NCBI GenBank assembly: GCA_046296415.1
Contig: JBKBLN010000001.1
Location: 1,240,001-1,304,000 of the forward strand
Reading direction: 5' to 3'
From: CAYNRA01 sp046296415
Lineage (GTDB): Bacteria; Bacteroidota; Bacteroidia; Cytophagales; Spirosomataceae
DNA: 64,000 nucleotides
Below the pieces are notes generated by a model. That model was not told the origin of the DNA. It did not search any database and saw only the letters and a program-made list of their open reading frames with translations. Every line of letters starts with the position of its first letter. The stretch's first letter is position 1. Made by a program: the position numbers and the translations under genes. This document shows, one piece after another, positions 1-8,203 of the stretch.

Positions 1-322
1 CAATGACTTGAATTTCATACGTTTTGATCCCAATTTCCTCCTGGGCCTCACGTAAAGCAGTTCGAGTTAAATTTTCATCGTCTTGTTCCATTTTTCCACC
101 CGGAAATGCCATCTGTCCACCATGAACCCCATCATATGGCGGTCGCTGAATTAATGGGATGAAAAGCGTGTCTTGGTGTGGATACAAAAGTAAAAGTACC
201 GCACTTTGTCGGGCATTCCCTTTTGGGATACGAGGCTTGCCTCCCAACCACTGAAGGTGTACTTCAGGGCCAGGTAAAGGTGGGGTTAATGATTTTATGA
301 GTTGTTGTACTGTAATTTCCAC
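1..322 (-). CDS. NUDIX hydrolase, CoA pyrophosphatase-like (partial)
   Basis: Reverse-strand reading frame that runs off the left edge, so only the first ~107 codons are visible. It contains the sequence GGQMAFPGGKMEQDD followed by a NUDIX box ending REAQEEIG, with the Arg, Glu and Glu-Glu residues needed to bind the metal. The segment RPPYDGVHGGQ just before FPGGK is the hallmark of the CoA pyrophosphatase (NudL/NUDT7-8, old UPF0035) branch, which hydrolyses coenzyme A to phosphopantetheine and 3',5'-ADP. No ATG is available between the upstream in-frame stop and the conserved region; a GTG at 322 (VEITVQQL) is the most economical start, with an upstream TTG or GTG as alternatives. Family assignment is firm; the substrate is inferred from the motif. 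Confidence 0.85.
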   Translation of the reverse strand, partial: MEITVQQLIKSLTPPLPGPEVHLQWLGGKPRIPKGNARQSAVLLLLYPHQDTLFIPLIQRPPYDGVHGGQMAFPGGKMEQDDENLTRTALREAQEEIGIKTYEIQVI

Positions 323-817
323 GACATCAAAAGGAACAAAAAGGGACAAAGGCCAATGGAATATGACAGAATTGGTACCAGATATCACCGACAGAAAGTT
401 CAGAGTCTAGCTAAATTGCCCCCCATTCCAAATAACCTAATTTCTTAAAATTCCGAATTAATCCAATCATAAACAAGTACTTGAAGGGAATAAGTTTTAA
501 TGTGTGCATTGAAGAGGTGGGAGATAGGATTGGAAAATTATGAATTATGAACTGACTAAGCGTAAAAAGATAAAATTGAAAAATTTAGTACTTTAATTAA
601 TAGATCAGGAAGAGTTAGTTCTCATCATTGATGGAATCCAGAATCTTGGTTTGCCTGGGAAGGAAAAAGGCTGGCGGCGAATGAAATTAAGACTACATGA
701 TCATCTTATATTGGCATGGATGCAACCCGGAACTACCTTTCCCAGGTCTCTGGGAAGCACCTCATTCTTGTAATGAAGGAATTTAGCTTCAACTGTGTCA
801 AGTAAAATATTGATTTA
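323..817. other. Intergenic region without a recognisable gene
   Basis: No frame gives a convincing protein. The only structure I see is an imperfect inverted repeat, CCTGGGAAGG at 654-663 and CCTTTCCCAGG at 736-746, about 70 bases apart. The right end holds the promoter of the propeller gene. Confidence 0.5.
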
Positions 818-851
818 TTTGACTGGAAATTACTATAAAAGTATATTTTTG
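818..851 (+). promoter_or_regulatory. Candidate Bacteroidota-type promoter of the PQQ-propeller gene
   Basis: TTTG at 818-821 and TATTTTTG at 844-851 match the -33 (TTTG) and -7 (TAnnTTTG) consensus of Bacteroidota sigma-ABfr promoters, with a 22-nt spacer. The start codon lies 28 bases further on. Confidence 0.5.
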
Positions 852-879
852 TAATTTATTCAAAAAAATATACCTTTCC

Positions 880-2802
880 ATGATTAAAACCTCAATTTTA
901 GTACCCTTTTTGTTTGTTTCGTTTTTGGGTTTGGCCCAGCGCGCAGCAACCTACACCCAAGAATTTGCATCACCCATTGAAAAGTTACTTTTGAATCCCC
1001 AGACGGGCATTGTGTATGTCAAGGAGGATACCAAACTCTCAGCCTACTCACCAGATGAAAAGAAACTACTATGGGAAATTGGCGAACGGGAAATCGGAGC
1101 CAAAAGTAATTTAAAAAAATTGGCCGAATTTGACCTTACCGACGTAAACAAGGATATGGACCTTTTGGAATTGGTGGAGGAGTCAAATTACATCTACGCA
1201 AATATCAATGGACGAGAATTGGTGATTCATGGTTTAACGGGTGAGGTAGTTTTCAACTCCGAAAAAGTTCTACCCAATGCCCTCATAATAAAGCAAATAT
1301 TCCTTCCTCTTGAGGATAGTTTTGGATTTATCGTGGTAGAAAATCGGAAATTTTATTTAAAGTATTTTGATTTATCCCAAGGGAAAATTAGTTGGGAGGC
1401 GCCATTAGGGAATGAGGCTAGTTTGAAGAGTGCATTTTCAAAAAGTCAAGCCACCCGAATGGATCACATGGAAAGCTATCAAGACAATCTTTACGCATTG
1501 ATCAACAACAACCTCTTAAGTTTGGATAAAAAGTCGGGAAAAATCAATTGGGTCTTACCTGAAATTAACCAATTCTACGTTTGTCAAAATGGCAAAAATC
1601 TGGTCATTGTAAAGAACAGAGGAGGTATGGTGTCTACTCGAAAATCCTTTAATCTCGTTGAGACGTCTCGTGGAAAATCCATTTGGAAAAGCGATGTTGA
1701 AACGGTAAATCTTTTGAAATTGGAGGATTGGGGTGATAAAATTTTAGTAGCACATAGCCAGGGATTCAATATGTATTCTTATGCAGACGGTGCAAAATAC
1801 TGGAAAAAAGATGTGAAAGGAAGCAACTTTAAACAAGTTATTTCAATCGGTGACGATTTTTTGTATATCTCAGATAAAGACATGATTTTGGTGGATAAAC
1901 TGGGGGTCAACAAATGGAAAAAAGATATTGAAATTTCGGATAATTCGGAAGATGAAATTCACCATCTGGGTATGACAAAAAGCGGTAAAATCATGTACAT
2001 CACGGCTACCTATGGAAATATGGTGGATTACCAAACGGGCACTAAAATTTGGAAACGAAATATCAAATTTGATCCTCAATTACCTTTACTGTATCGGTAT
2101 GATGAGCAAAAAGACATTTTTTTAATTTACAACGATGAAAACCTATACAAGTTTGATCCCAACCTAAACGATAAGCCCGAACCTTTTGCCAAAGTAAAAG
2201 CAAAAAGCGACAAAACGATGTCGGGCCTTGAAGTTTTTGACTGGGGAGTCTCACTCACCAGTCAGTCGGAGGTAATCGGTATCAGTCGGGAGGGGAATGT
2301 ATTATTTCAAAATAAGTATGAACAGCCCGGAGAGACCGGTCGGCAGGCACTCAAGGTGGCGGGTATTGTTGGGGCTGCGTACCTTGGAACGCGGTCCACG
2401 GTACAGTCGGTAGTTGCGAACTCCAGCTTGACTATGACGTACCGTGATGACCAAGGAAATGTTCATATCTCACGTGATTACCTACTGTCGGACGATCAGA
2501 GACGTTCTTTGAACCGGCGCTCCACCGCCAATGCAGTCGGGGCCGATTTAACCTCTGCGTTGAGTCAAAATGTTGCCAAAAGGTATAATGCGCTAAAACA
2601 AAATTCAAATTTTGCCTACATCTTTGCCAAGGATACTACCAAAAACAGTAAGAACAAGGTATTGGTTAAGGTCCGAAAAATGGATGGAAAAGAGGTAGAT
2701 AAATTAATTGTTAACGATCTAAAACCACTCTACGAGGTAGATCCAGTGACGGAAACTCTATTCTATGGAAATCAGAATAAATTAATGGTTTTCTTACCCT
2801 AG
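880..2802 (+). CDS. Secreted PQQ-like beta-propeller protein
   Basis: The 640-aa product begins with a signal peptide (hydrophobic core then LGLAQ, cut near residue 19). The body is built of repeated blades carrying a Gly-Lys-x-x-W pattern: KKLLWEI, KSGKINW, GKSIWKS, GAKYWKKD, GVNKWKKD, GTKIWKRN. This is the PQQ/WD-like propeller repeat. About two thirds along (residues ~490-570) the pattern is interrupted by a polar insertion containing TMTYRDDQGNVHISRDY, before a final strand-rich segment. It should be periplasmic or surface-exposed. PQQ propellers in this phylum often have no cofactor and act as scaffolds, so I do not assign an enzymatic role. It is monocistronic; the downstream genes are on the other strand. 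Confidence 0.85.
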   Translation: MIKTSILVPFLFVSFLGLAQRAATYTQEFASPIEKLLLNPQTGIVYVKEDTKLSAYSPDEKKLLWEIGEREIGAKSNLKKLAEFDLTDVNKDMDLLELVEESNYIYANINGRELVIHGLTGEVVFNSEKVLPNALIIKQIFLPLEDSFGFIVVENRKFYLKYFDLSQGKISWEAPLGNEASLKSAFSKSQATRMDHMESYQDNLYALINNNLLSLDKKSGKINWVLPEINQFYVCQNGKNLVIVKNRGGMVSTRKSFNLVETSRGKSIWKSDVETVNLLKLEDWGDKILVAHSQGFNMYSYADGAKYWKKDVKGSNFKQVISIGDDFLYISDKDMILVDKLGVNKWKKDIEISDNSEDEIHHLGMTKSGKIMYITATYGNMVDYQTGTKIWKRNIKFDPQLPLLYRYDEQKDIFLIYNDENLYKFDPNLNDKPEPFAKVKAKSDKTMSGLEVFDWGVSLTSQSEVIGISREGNVLFQNKYEQPGETGRQALKVAGIVGAAYLGTRSTVQSVVANSSLTMTYRDDQGNVHISRDYLLSDDQRRSLNRRSTANAVGADLTSALSQNVAKRYNALKQNSNFAYIFAKDTTKNSKNKVLVKVRKMDGKEVDKLIVNDLKPLYEVDPVTETLFYGNQNKLMVFLP

Positions 2803-2871
2803 GAAGGTATAAATTGTTCACTACTAAGTTACTTGGCCTGGCCGATGGGTCGGGCCAAGTTGGTTTCAATT

Positions 2872-3387
2872 TTAAATCCATTTCTCCCATAGGATATCAC
2901 CCTCGACCACCTCGTTGGTCAATTGAAAACCCAACCGTTCGAGTAATCGATTGGAGGATAGGTTGGTGGGCTGCGTTCTGGCTTTTAAGGATTTTAATTG
3001 AGGAAATTGACGACACCACTCCAGGACAGCTCCTAAAAATTCGGTCATATACCCCTGGGATTGGAATTCAGGATAGATTCCGTAACCGATCTCGGTCCAA
3101 CCTTCGGGTTGTGGTGGGGCATAAAAACAAAAGTCACCAATGGGTTTTTGACTGGCTCTCGCAACGATACACCATACCGTGTACCAAATATGGTCGCGGT
3201 CTGGTGTATTCTGTAAAATAGGAAGGATACCTGATTCAAATAACTCGATCACATCTTCATCTAAAGGCCGTATTGAGGGCTTTAAATGATACCTTTCCCC
3301 AAAATTAGGACTCGTGGTAATGTATTGTTGAATTTCCCAAGCGGTCATGGGAAAAGCCCACAACCGCTTGGTCTGAATTAATTCCAT
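2872..3387 (-). CDS. GNAT family N-acetyltransferase (RimJ/RimL-like)
   Basis: 171-aa protein with the layout of RimJ/RimL-type GNAT acetyltransferases. It starts METERL-like (MELIQTKRLWAFPMT), has the central strand PIGDFCFY and a bulged strand EIGYGIYPEFQSQGYM that supplies the acetyl-CoA pyrophosphate-binding turn (Q-S-Q-G-Y), then the helix GAVLEW and the late motif NLSSNRLLERLGF. The family transfers acetyl from acetyl-CoA to protein N-termini or small amines; the substrate cannot be read from sequence. Its start overlaps the end of the MuiA-like gene by 10 bases on the same strand, so the two are almost certainly cotranscribed and translationally coupled. Confidence 0.9.
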   Translation of the reverse strand: MELIQTKRLWAFPMTAWEIQQYITTSPNFGERYHLKPSIRPLDEDVIELFESGILPILQNTPDRDHIWYTVWCIVARASQKPIGDFCFYAPPQPEGWTEIGYGIYPEFQSQGYMTEFLGAVLEWCRQFPQLKSLKARTQPTNLSSNRLLERLGFQLTNEVVEGDILWEKWI

Positions 3388-4952
3388 TGGATGTTTCGTT
3401 GAATGGAAAACCCTTTGGGATACTTAATTTGAACCGTTTTATCAATTTGAACCGAACCACCTGCCGGAATAGTAACTTCCCACTCAATCAAGCCTGTTTC
3501 AGGAATGACTCTTCCCTCTAGCGACAACGTGTAGGATACCTCTACCCGGCTATCTTGGGATACCGGCACTTGATCTTCTACTTTGACGGTCATGGCTTGG
3601 TCACGTCGATTGGTTAGGGTAAATCGTTCAACATAGGTCTCACGGACCGAAGAGCCAACGGTCTTCACGGTTTTTTTGTCTTGGACCTGCTCCAATTTTG
3701 CCTGAATGGATTGGTCACGACCTAAGGAAATCACATGGCTTTCCTCTTTCCATCGAGTATCCAAATAACTCTCCCCAACATACGATCCCTTCCAATACAT
3801 CGTCAAAGGTCCCGAAAGAAGGGATTTTAATAAATCGGATGATATTTCAGACTGAACAAACCCTTCCGATGATTGGCGAGGTACCATTGAATAAGTATAC
3901 TGAACTGGCCATTGATACGTTTGAACATCCAAGCGAGTGGGTTCGCCGCTACTTGGAATTCGGTGAAAACCGGGTAGCACAAAGTTCATGTATAGATCCT
4001 GATTGTCTAATTCGACCGGCTGAGAAGTTGATGCTACCATTTCGGCATCTGACATCGCTAACATCATGGTCTCGGGTACCAATTTGGCATTTCTTCGATT
4101 ACTCACTTGGACGGGCCTTTCCTTGAGATATTCTGGTTGCAGCATTGGTTTTGTTCCACCCAATACAGGACGAGCGGTTGATAGGATTAGGTGGGTTTTA
4201 TTCCAATCCAATCCAGTATTTTGTTGGATATCAGCCTGGAATGTGACAAATAAAGGTTGTTTAGTATCTTGAACACGGGCTGTGTAGCGGGGCGTCCAAT
4301 AGGCCTCGTTCACTACATATCCTAGTGTCAATTGGGTGGAGAGCTCCTGGCTAGATTCTGCCAGGATTCGAATGACTTGATCGGTGGAATGGGTCTCAGC
4401 GGATTTTCCCATTTGCTCCGCCAAGCGTTGTTTCTTGGATTCTGCTAGAAGGATCTGTTCTTTAAGATTCATTCTTTTTTTTCCAATTTCAAGCAGTTTT
4501 TGTTCAAACAAGGCCATGAATTCCTTAAAATCTTCCGGAATCAACCCATCGGCTTCTCCTTTGATTTCAGCATTGGCCATTAAAATTTTCTCCTGTTGCT
4601 CTGTAACACGATACAACATGTCCAATTGGCGAATTTCTTTTTCGAGGACACGAATGGAGTCTTGTAACGCGGCGGAAGGATGGATAGCGTCTTCAGATTC
4701 AAGGTTGACGGACAGAATGCGCCATGCCCCATTGGTAGTCACTTGCAGGCTGTTTCCAACGATCGAGTTGCCTAATCCTTTGATGTAAAATGTGGATTTA
4801 CCCGCAGGTAGTTGAATAGGGACCACCGATCGAATGAGCGCTTGTTGAGGGTAGATAATGACTGTATCTGCCTGAGCCGTGTAAGTTGGTGATTTTTGAC
4901 TTAAACCTAAAAAAGGTAAAAAAATGAGGGAAAGTAGCTGAAGGTTTTTCAT
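3378..4952 (-). CDS. MuiA-like protein (DUF4140/DUF4139), secreted
   Basis: 524-aa protein with a signal peptide (MKNLQLLSLIFLPFLGLSQ). Three parts are visible: an N-terminal DUF4140 beta domain (~25-90) with the typical TVIIYPQQALIRS opening; a charged, heptad-rich helical stretch (~95-195) likely to form a coiled coil; and a C-terminal DUF4139 domain (~200-524) containing LGYVVNEAYWTPRYTARV and a late QIDKTVQIKYPKG strand. This matches the mucoidy inhibitor MuiA family. The name comes from a colony mucoidy phenotype and the biochemical function is unknown. It is upstream of, and overlaps, the GNAT gene. Translation starts at the ATG directly before the signal peptide. Confidence 0.88.
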   Translation of the reverse strand: MKNLQLLSLIFLPFLGLSQKSPTYTAQADTVIIYPQQALIRSVVPIQLPAGKSTFYIKGLGNSIVGNSLQVTTNGAWRILSVNLESEDAIHPSAALQDSIRVLEKEIRQLDMLYRVTEQQEKILMANAEIKGEADGLIPEDFKEFMALFEQKLLEIGKKRMNLKEQILLAESKKQRLAEQMGKSAETHSTDQVIRILAESSQELSTQLTLGYVVNEAYWTPRYTARVQDTKQPLFVTFQADIQQNTGLDWNKTHLILSTARPVLGGTKPMLQPEYLKERPVQVSNRRNAKLVPETMMLAMSDAEMVASTSQPVELDNQDLYMNFVLPGFHRIPSSGEPTRLDVQTYQWPVQYTYSMVPRQSSEGFVQSEISSDLLKSLLSGPLTMYWKGSYVGESYLDTRWKEESHVISLGRDQSIQAKLEQVQDKKTVKTVGSSVRETYVERFTLTNRRDQAMTVKVEDQVPVSQDSRVEVSYTLSLEGRVIPETGLIEWEVTIPAGGSVQIDKTVQIKYPKGFSIQRNIQWN

Positions 4953-5062
4953 GTAGGTAGACCTTGTTTTTTTGGGAGAAGAACGTTTCTAAACGGAAAT
5001 CCTGATAATCAAAATTCAATATTAACCCGAATTTGATAATTTCGCACCAAATTATCTACACT

Positions 5063-6133
5063 ATGTTTTCAGAAAAGCGGGTCCGTTCTTTCACGGAGAA
5101 AATATTTAAGGCCATAGGATGTTCGTCAAAAGATGCGAAGTTAGCTGCCGATGTTTTGGTTTCGGCAGATTTGCGTGGGGTTGATTCCCACGGGGTAGCT
5201 AGGCTAGCGGGCTATGTACGGTTATATGATTTAGGTCGATTGAATCCTAATCCAGAGATTAAAATTATACATGAGACGGCTTCTACGGCGGTTTTAGATG
5301 GAGACCGAGGGCTCGGTTTGGTGGTCGCTCCACAGGCCATGCGACTAGCCATGAAAAAAGCGAAACGCGTAGGCTCTGGATGGGTGGCCGTTCAAAATTC
5401 AAATCACTTTGGAATTGCCGGATACCATGCCATGCTTGGTCTTGATCAAGATATGATTGGTTGGTCGATGACCAACGCGGCTCCCTTGGTGGTGCCTACG
5501 TTTTCAAAAGAAAAGTTATTGGGAACAAATCCTATCGCCATCGCGATCCCGGCCGGGGCAGAAGAGCCCTTTGTACTTGACTTTGCCACGACAGCCGTTG
5601 CCTACGGAAAAATGGAGATTTTACAGCGTCTAGGTAAACCGGCTCCTTTGGGTTGGGTTCAAGATGCCCAGGGCGACCCAACCGATAATCCTCACGCCGT
5701 TCGAGAAGGGGGAGGTTTGGTTCCATTAGGCGGGGATCGAGAACATGGTGGACATAAGGGATATGGACTAGGGGCCATGGTGGATATCCTCACGGGAGTG
5801 CTTTCTGGGGCTAATTTTGGGCCGTGGGTTCCTCCGTTTGCAACGGCCGGATTTCATTCTGCCGAGGTTGAACAAGTTGGAAGAGGAACTGGACATTTTA
5901 TCGGGGCGATGCGAGTCGATGCATTTCAGTCGACGGAAAATTTCAAAGGTAAGATGGATCAATGGATTCGTCGCTTCCGTTCAGCTAAATCTGTCGAGGG
6001 AAAACATGTTCAAATTCCCGGAGATCAAGAAAGACAGTTCATGGCGGAACGAAGAGCGCAAGGAATTCCGTTGAATGAGAAAGTAGTGGAAAGTTTAGCC
6101 GAATTAGGTACACGATTTAACGTAAAATGGTAA
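5063..6133 (+). CDS. Ldh_2-family malate/L-lactate dehydrogenase
   Basis: 356-aa NAD(P)-dependent dehydrogenase of the malate/L-lactate/ureidoglycolate type, a fold unrelated to classical LDH. Visible marks are VSADLRGVDSHGVARL near the N-terminus, the catalytic-histidine motif NSNHFGIAGYHA, the stretch LLGTNPIAIAIPAG, and the late glycine loop GGHKGYGLGAMVDIL. The reaction is reversible oxidation of a 2-hydroxy acid to a 2-oxo acid; substrates vary widely in the family. I start at ATG 5063 rather than the in-frame TTG at 5033, because 5063 gives the usual family N-terminus. Its stop overlaps the next gene by 7 bases (ATGGTAA), so the two form an operon. Confidence 0.9.
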   Translation: MFSEKRVRSFTEKIFKAIGCSSKDAKLAADVLVSADLRGVDSHGVARLAGYVRLYDLGRLNPNPEIKIIHETASTAVLDGDRGLGLVVAPQAMRLAMKKAKRVGSGWVAVQNSNHFGIAGYHAMLGLDQDMIGWSMTNAAPLVVPTFSKEKLLGTNPIAIAIPAGAEEPFVLDFATTAVAYGKMEILQRLGKPAPLGWVQDAQGDPTDNPHAVREGGGLVPLGGDREHGGHKGYGLGAMVDILTGVLSGANFGPWVPPFATAGFHSAEVEQVGRGTGHFIGAMRVDAFQSTENFKGKMDQWIRRFRSAKSVEGKHVQIPGDQERQFMAERRAQGIPLNEKVVESLAELGTRFNVKW

Positions 6134-7014
6134 TGCAAAAAAAACGACCCGTCGCCCTTGGCCTAATCCAAATGTCTTGCACAGCGGATGTGGAGGCGAA
6201 TATCCAAAAGGCCGAAAAAAATATTCGAGAAGCTGCGGCAAAAGGGGCTCAGATCATTTGTTTGCAGGAATTATTCAGTTCATTGTATTTCTGTGATGAA
6301 GAGGATGCCCAGCGATTTTCATTGGCGGAGTCGATTCCAGGGCCCACCACCGAGCGGTTTCAAGCCCTGACCAAAGAGCTTGGAGTGGTGTTGATTGCCT
6401 CCTTGTTTGAAAAAAGAGCGCCAGGCTTATATCATAACACTACAGCCGTTTTAGATGCCGACGGTTCTCTTTTAGGAAAATACCGGAAAATGCACATTCC
6501 GGATGATCCGGGTTATTATGAAAAGTATTATTTCACACCAGGGGATCTTGGATATCAAGTTTTTGAAACCAAATTTGCTAAAATCGGGGTACTGATTTGT
6601 TGGGACCAGTGGTACCCCGAGGCGGCACGGCTGACTGCTTTGAAGGGCGCAGAGATTCTGTTTTATCCTACAGCCATTGGTTGGGATTTAACAGAAACCT
6701 CCACGGTCATTCCTAAAGAGCAATATGAGGCTTGGCAGACCATTCAACGGAGCCATGCCGTGGCCAACGGAGTATTTGTCGTCAGTGTGAATCGAGTAGG
6801 AGTGGAGGCTGGACAGCAATTTTGGGGTGGATCTTTTGTGGCGAATCCACATGGCCGACTTCTTTATTTGGCTTCCCATGAGCAAGAGGAAATCCATGTT
6901 GAAACCATTGATTTACAAGAAATGGAATATTATCGTACTACCTGGCCTTATCTCCGTGACCGGCGGATTGATTCCTATGAGGGTATTACCAAACGATATT
7001 TAGATGGGGAGTAA
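6127..7014 (+). CDS. aguB: N-carbamoylputrescine amidase
   Basis: 295-aa carbon-nitrogen hydrolase (nitrilase superfamily). The Glu-Lys-Cys triad is clear: Glu in CLQELFSSLY, Lys in GKYRKMHIPDDPGYYEKYYF and Cys in VLICWDQWYPEAARL. The sequences around Lys and Cys, with YPTAIGW after them, are diagnostic of N-carbamoylputrescine amidase, which releases putrescine, CO2 and ammonia in the agmatine deiminase route. The partner agmatine deiminase (aguA) is not in this window. It is translationally coupled to the preceding dehydrogenase. Two in-frame ATGs (6127, 6133) are possible. It ends 12 bases from the convergent AraC gene. Confidence 0.93.
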   Translation: MVMQKKRPVALGLIQMSCTADVEANIQKAEKNIREAAAKGAQIICLQELFSSLYFCDEEDAQRFSLAESIPGPTTERFQALTKELGVVLIASLFEKRAPGLYHNTTAVLDADGSLLGKYRKMHIPDDPGYYEKYYFTPGDLGYQVFETKFAKIGVLICWDQWYPEAARLTALKGAEILFYPTAIGWDLTETSTVIPKEQYEAWQTIQRSHAVANGVFVVSVNRVGVEAGQQFWGGSFVANPHGRLLYLASHEQEEIHVETIDLQEMEYYRTTWPYLRDRRIDSYEGITKRYLDGE

Positions 7015-7026
7015 TCCCCATTTTTT

Positions 7027-7914
7027 TTAGGCCAATCCGACAATACGCAATTTGTCAAACCCCACCGTTTCTCGATAGGCTTGGGGGGATATTTGAACGT
7101 GTTTTTTGAAAAACCGACTAAAATAGAACTCGTCTTTATATCCCAACTCATAGGCAATTTCCTTTACAGTTTTTCCCGTCAGGTAAAGTTCACGCTTTGC
7201 TTCAATGACGATCCGCTGCGCGATCATTTCGGTTAAGGTTTTATTGAAGTACTTCTTGACCATTTTCGCCAAAGCATTGGGGGAAATGTGTAACAAGGCA
7301 GCATACTCCGAGGGGGAATGTAAACGTCTATATTCTTTTTCGATTAAATCAACAAATTGCTGAATGATTTGAGGCTCTTTAGGATCAGAATCCACTAAAA
7401 CAGGTTCTTCAGATTGATTCTTTTGTTTTTCTCTTAACACTTGAATCAAAAAAATCTTAATGTAAGATACCAAAAGTTCATGCAAAGCCACTTCATTCCG
7501 CTCAATTTCAGCGGTCATCTGATACAATAAATCGAGTAATTTTTGTGGTTCTTGTAATGGAAAGTGAGGAGGAGTATAGATGTTATGGAATAATGTACCC
7601 TCAGTCTCTACTTCGTTTTGGTATCGGTAGGTACAAAAAAAATCTGGATGAAAATTAAGTACCCAACCCGAAATCCGATCATCATGTCGAAGACGGTAGG
7701 GTTGGTAGGGTGAAAGACATATCATGGACACCTCCGGCACATCATGAGATACCAAATCTACATCCAATGAAGCATGACCCTTCAAAAGTAAAATCATGGA
7801 ATAATAATTGTGCCGGCGCATCTCACGAAACGCATTGGTCTCGGTTAACGGGTAGACTTGTATGCCAATTTCTCCATTTTGGCGATTAAACAAGGCATGC
7901 GTTGCTTGAATCAT
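7027..7914 (-). CDS. AraC-family transcriptional regulator
   Basis: An N-terminal cupin-like sensor (with the segment LLLKGHASLDVDLVSHDVPEVS) is followed by a C-terminal pair of helix-turn-helix motifs: HISPNALAKMVKKYFNKTL and VKEIAYELGYKDEFYFSRFF, then KHVQISPQAYRE. This is a canonical AraC/XylS DNA-binding domain. The frame is open back to an ATG at 8010. However, the extra 32 residues would be translated through a long palindrome (7942-7968), so I prefer ATG 7914 (MIQATHALFNRQ, 295 aa). The gene converges on aguB and is separated from aroA by about 290 bases. The effector is unknown; candidates for regulation are itself or the adjacent operons. Confidence 0.85.
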   Translation of the reverse strand: MIQATHALFNRQNGEIGIQVYPLTETNAFREMRRHNYYSMILLLKGHASLDVDLVSHDVPEVSMICLSPYQPYRLRHDDRISGWVLNFHPDFFCTYRYQNEVETEGTLFHNIYTPPHFPLQEPQKLLDLLYQMTAEIERNEVALHELLVSYIKIFLIQVLREKQKNQSEEPVLVDSDPKEPQIIQQFVDLIEKEYRRLHSPSEYAALLHISPNALAKMVKKYFNKTLTEMIAQRIVIEAKRELYLTGKTVKEIAYELGYKDEFYFSRFFKKHVQISPQAYRETVGFDKLRIVGLA

Positions 7915-7931
7915 GTCAGAAAATCGGGTTG

Positions 7932-7968
7932 TGGACAGAATTGTCCATGGAATCAGGTTCCATGGACA
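7932..7968. promoter_or_regulatory. Palindromic operator candidate upstream of the AraC gene
   Basis: A perfect 11-bp inverted repeat, TGTCCATGGAA at 7942-7952 and TTCCATGGACA at 7958-7968, surrounds a 5-base centre (TCAGG). A further TGGACA at 7932-7937 forms a second, smaller palindrome with TGTCCA at 7942-7947. So three copies of the hexamer TGGACA lie within 37 bases, just ahead of the preferred start. This fits a regulator binding site better than a terminator, since no T-run follows. Confidence 0.5.
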
Positions 7969-8180
7969 AAAATCGTTTCTATCGGGTTTAAACAGATTGT
8001 TTGGAGACAAATAACCGCATTACATGCACTATTTTTAACTACATGGAATCCTAAGCCGCAAATATCTAGGTTTCACAGGAGTAAAAACATGGTATAATTA
8101 TGCATTTGCATGGATAATTTTTTCTTGAATGTACTTTTTCATTGCCTCACCCAAACATACGGGTTTCCAAAGAATTCTCC

Positions 8181-8188
8181 TATTTTTG
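8181..8188 (+). promoter_or_regulatory. -7 promoter box of aroA
   Basis: TATTTTTG matches TAnnTTTG exactly and ends 15 bases before the aroA ATG, implying a very short leader. I do not see a clean TTTG at the expected -33 position. Confidence 0.45.
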
Positions 8189-8203
8189 TAAAAATCCTTC
8201 CAC

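Noticed and set aside
654..746. Structured RNA from the inverted repeat in the first intergenic region
   Set aside because: The arms are only about 10 bases, imperfect and far apart; there is not enough evidence for an RNA gene.
2814..3221. Forward-strand frame of 135 aa opposite the GNAT gene
   Set aside because: The GNAT frame has clear acetyl-CoA-binding motifs; the opposite frame has none.
3698..4788. Forward-strand frames of 142, 68 and 134 aa inside the MuiA-like gene
   Set aside because: They are shadows of a conserved reverse-strand gene, with no signal, motif or proper start context.
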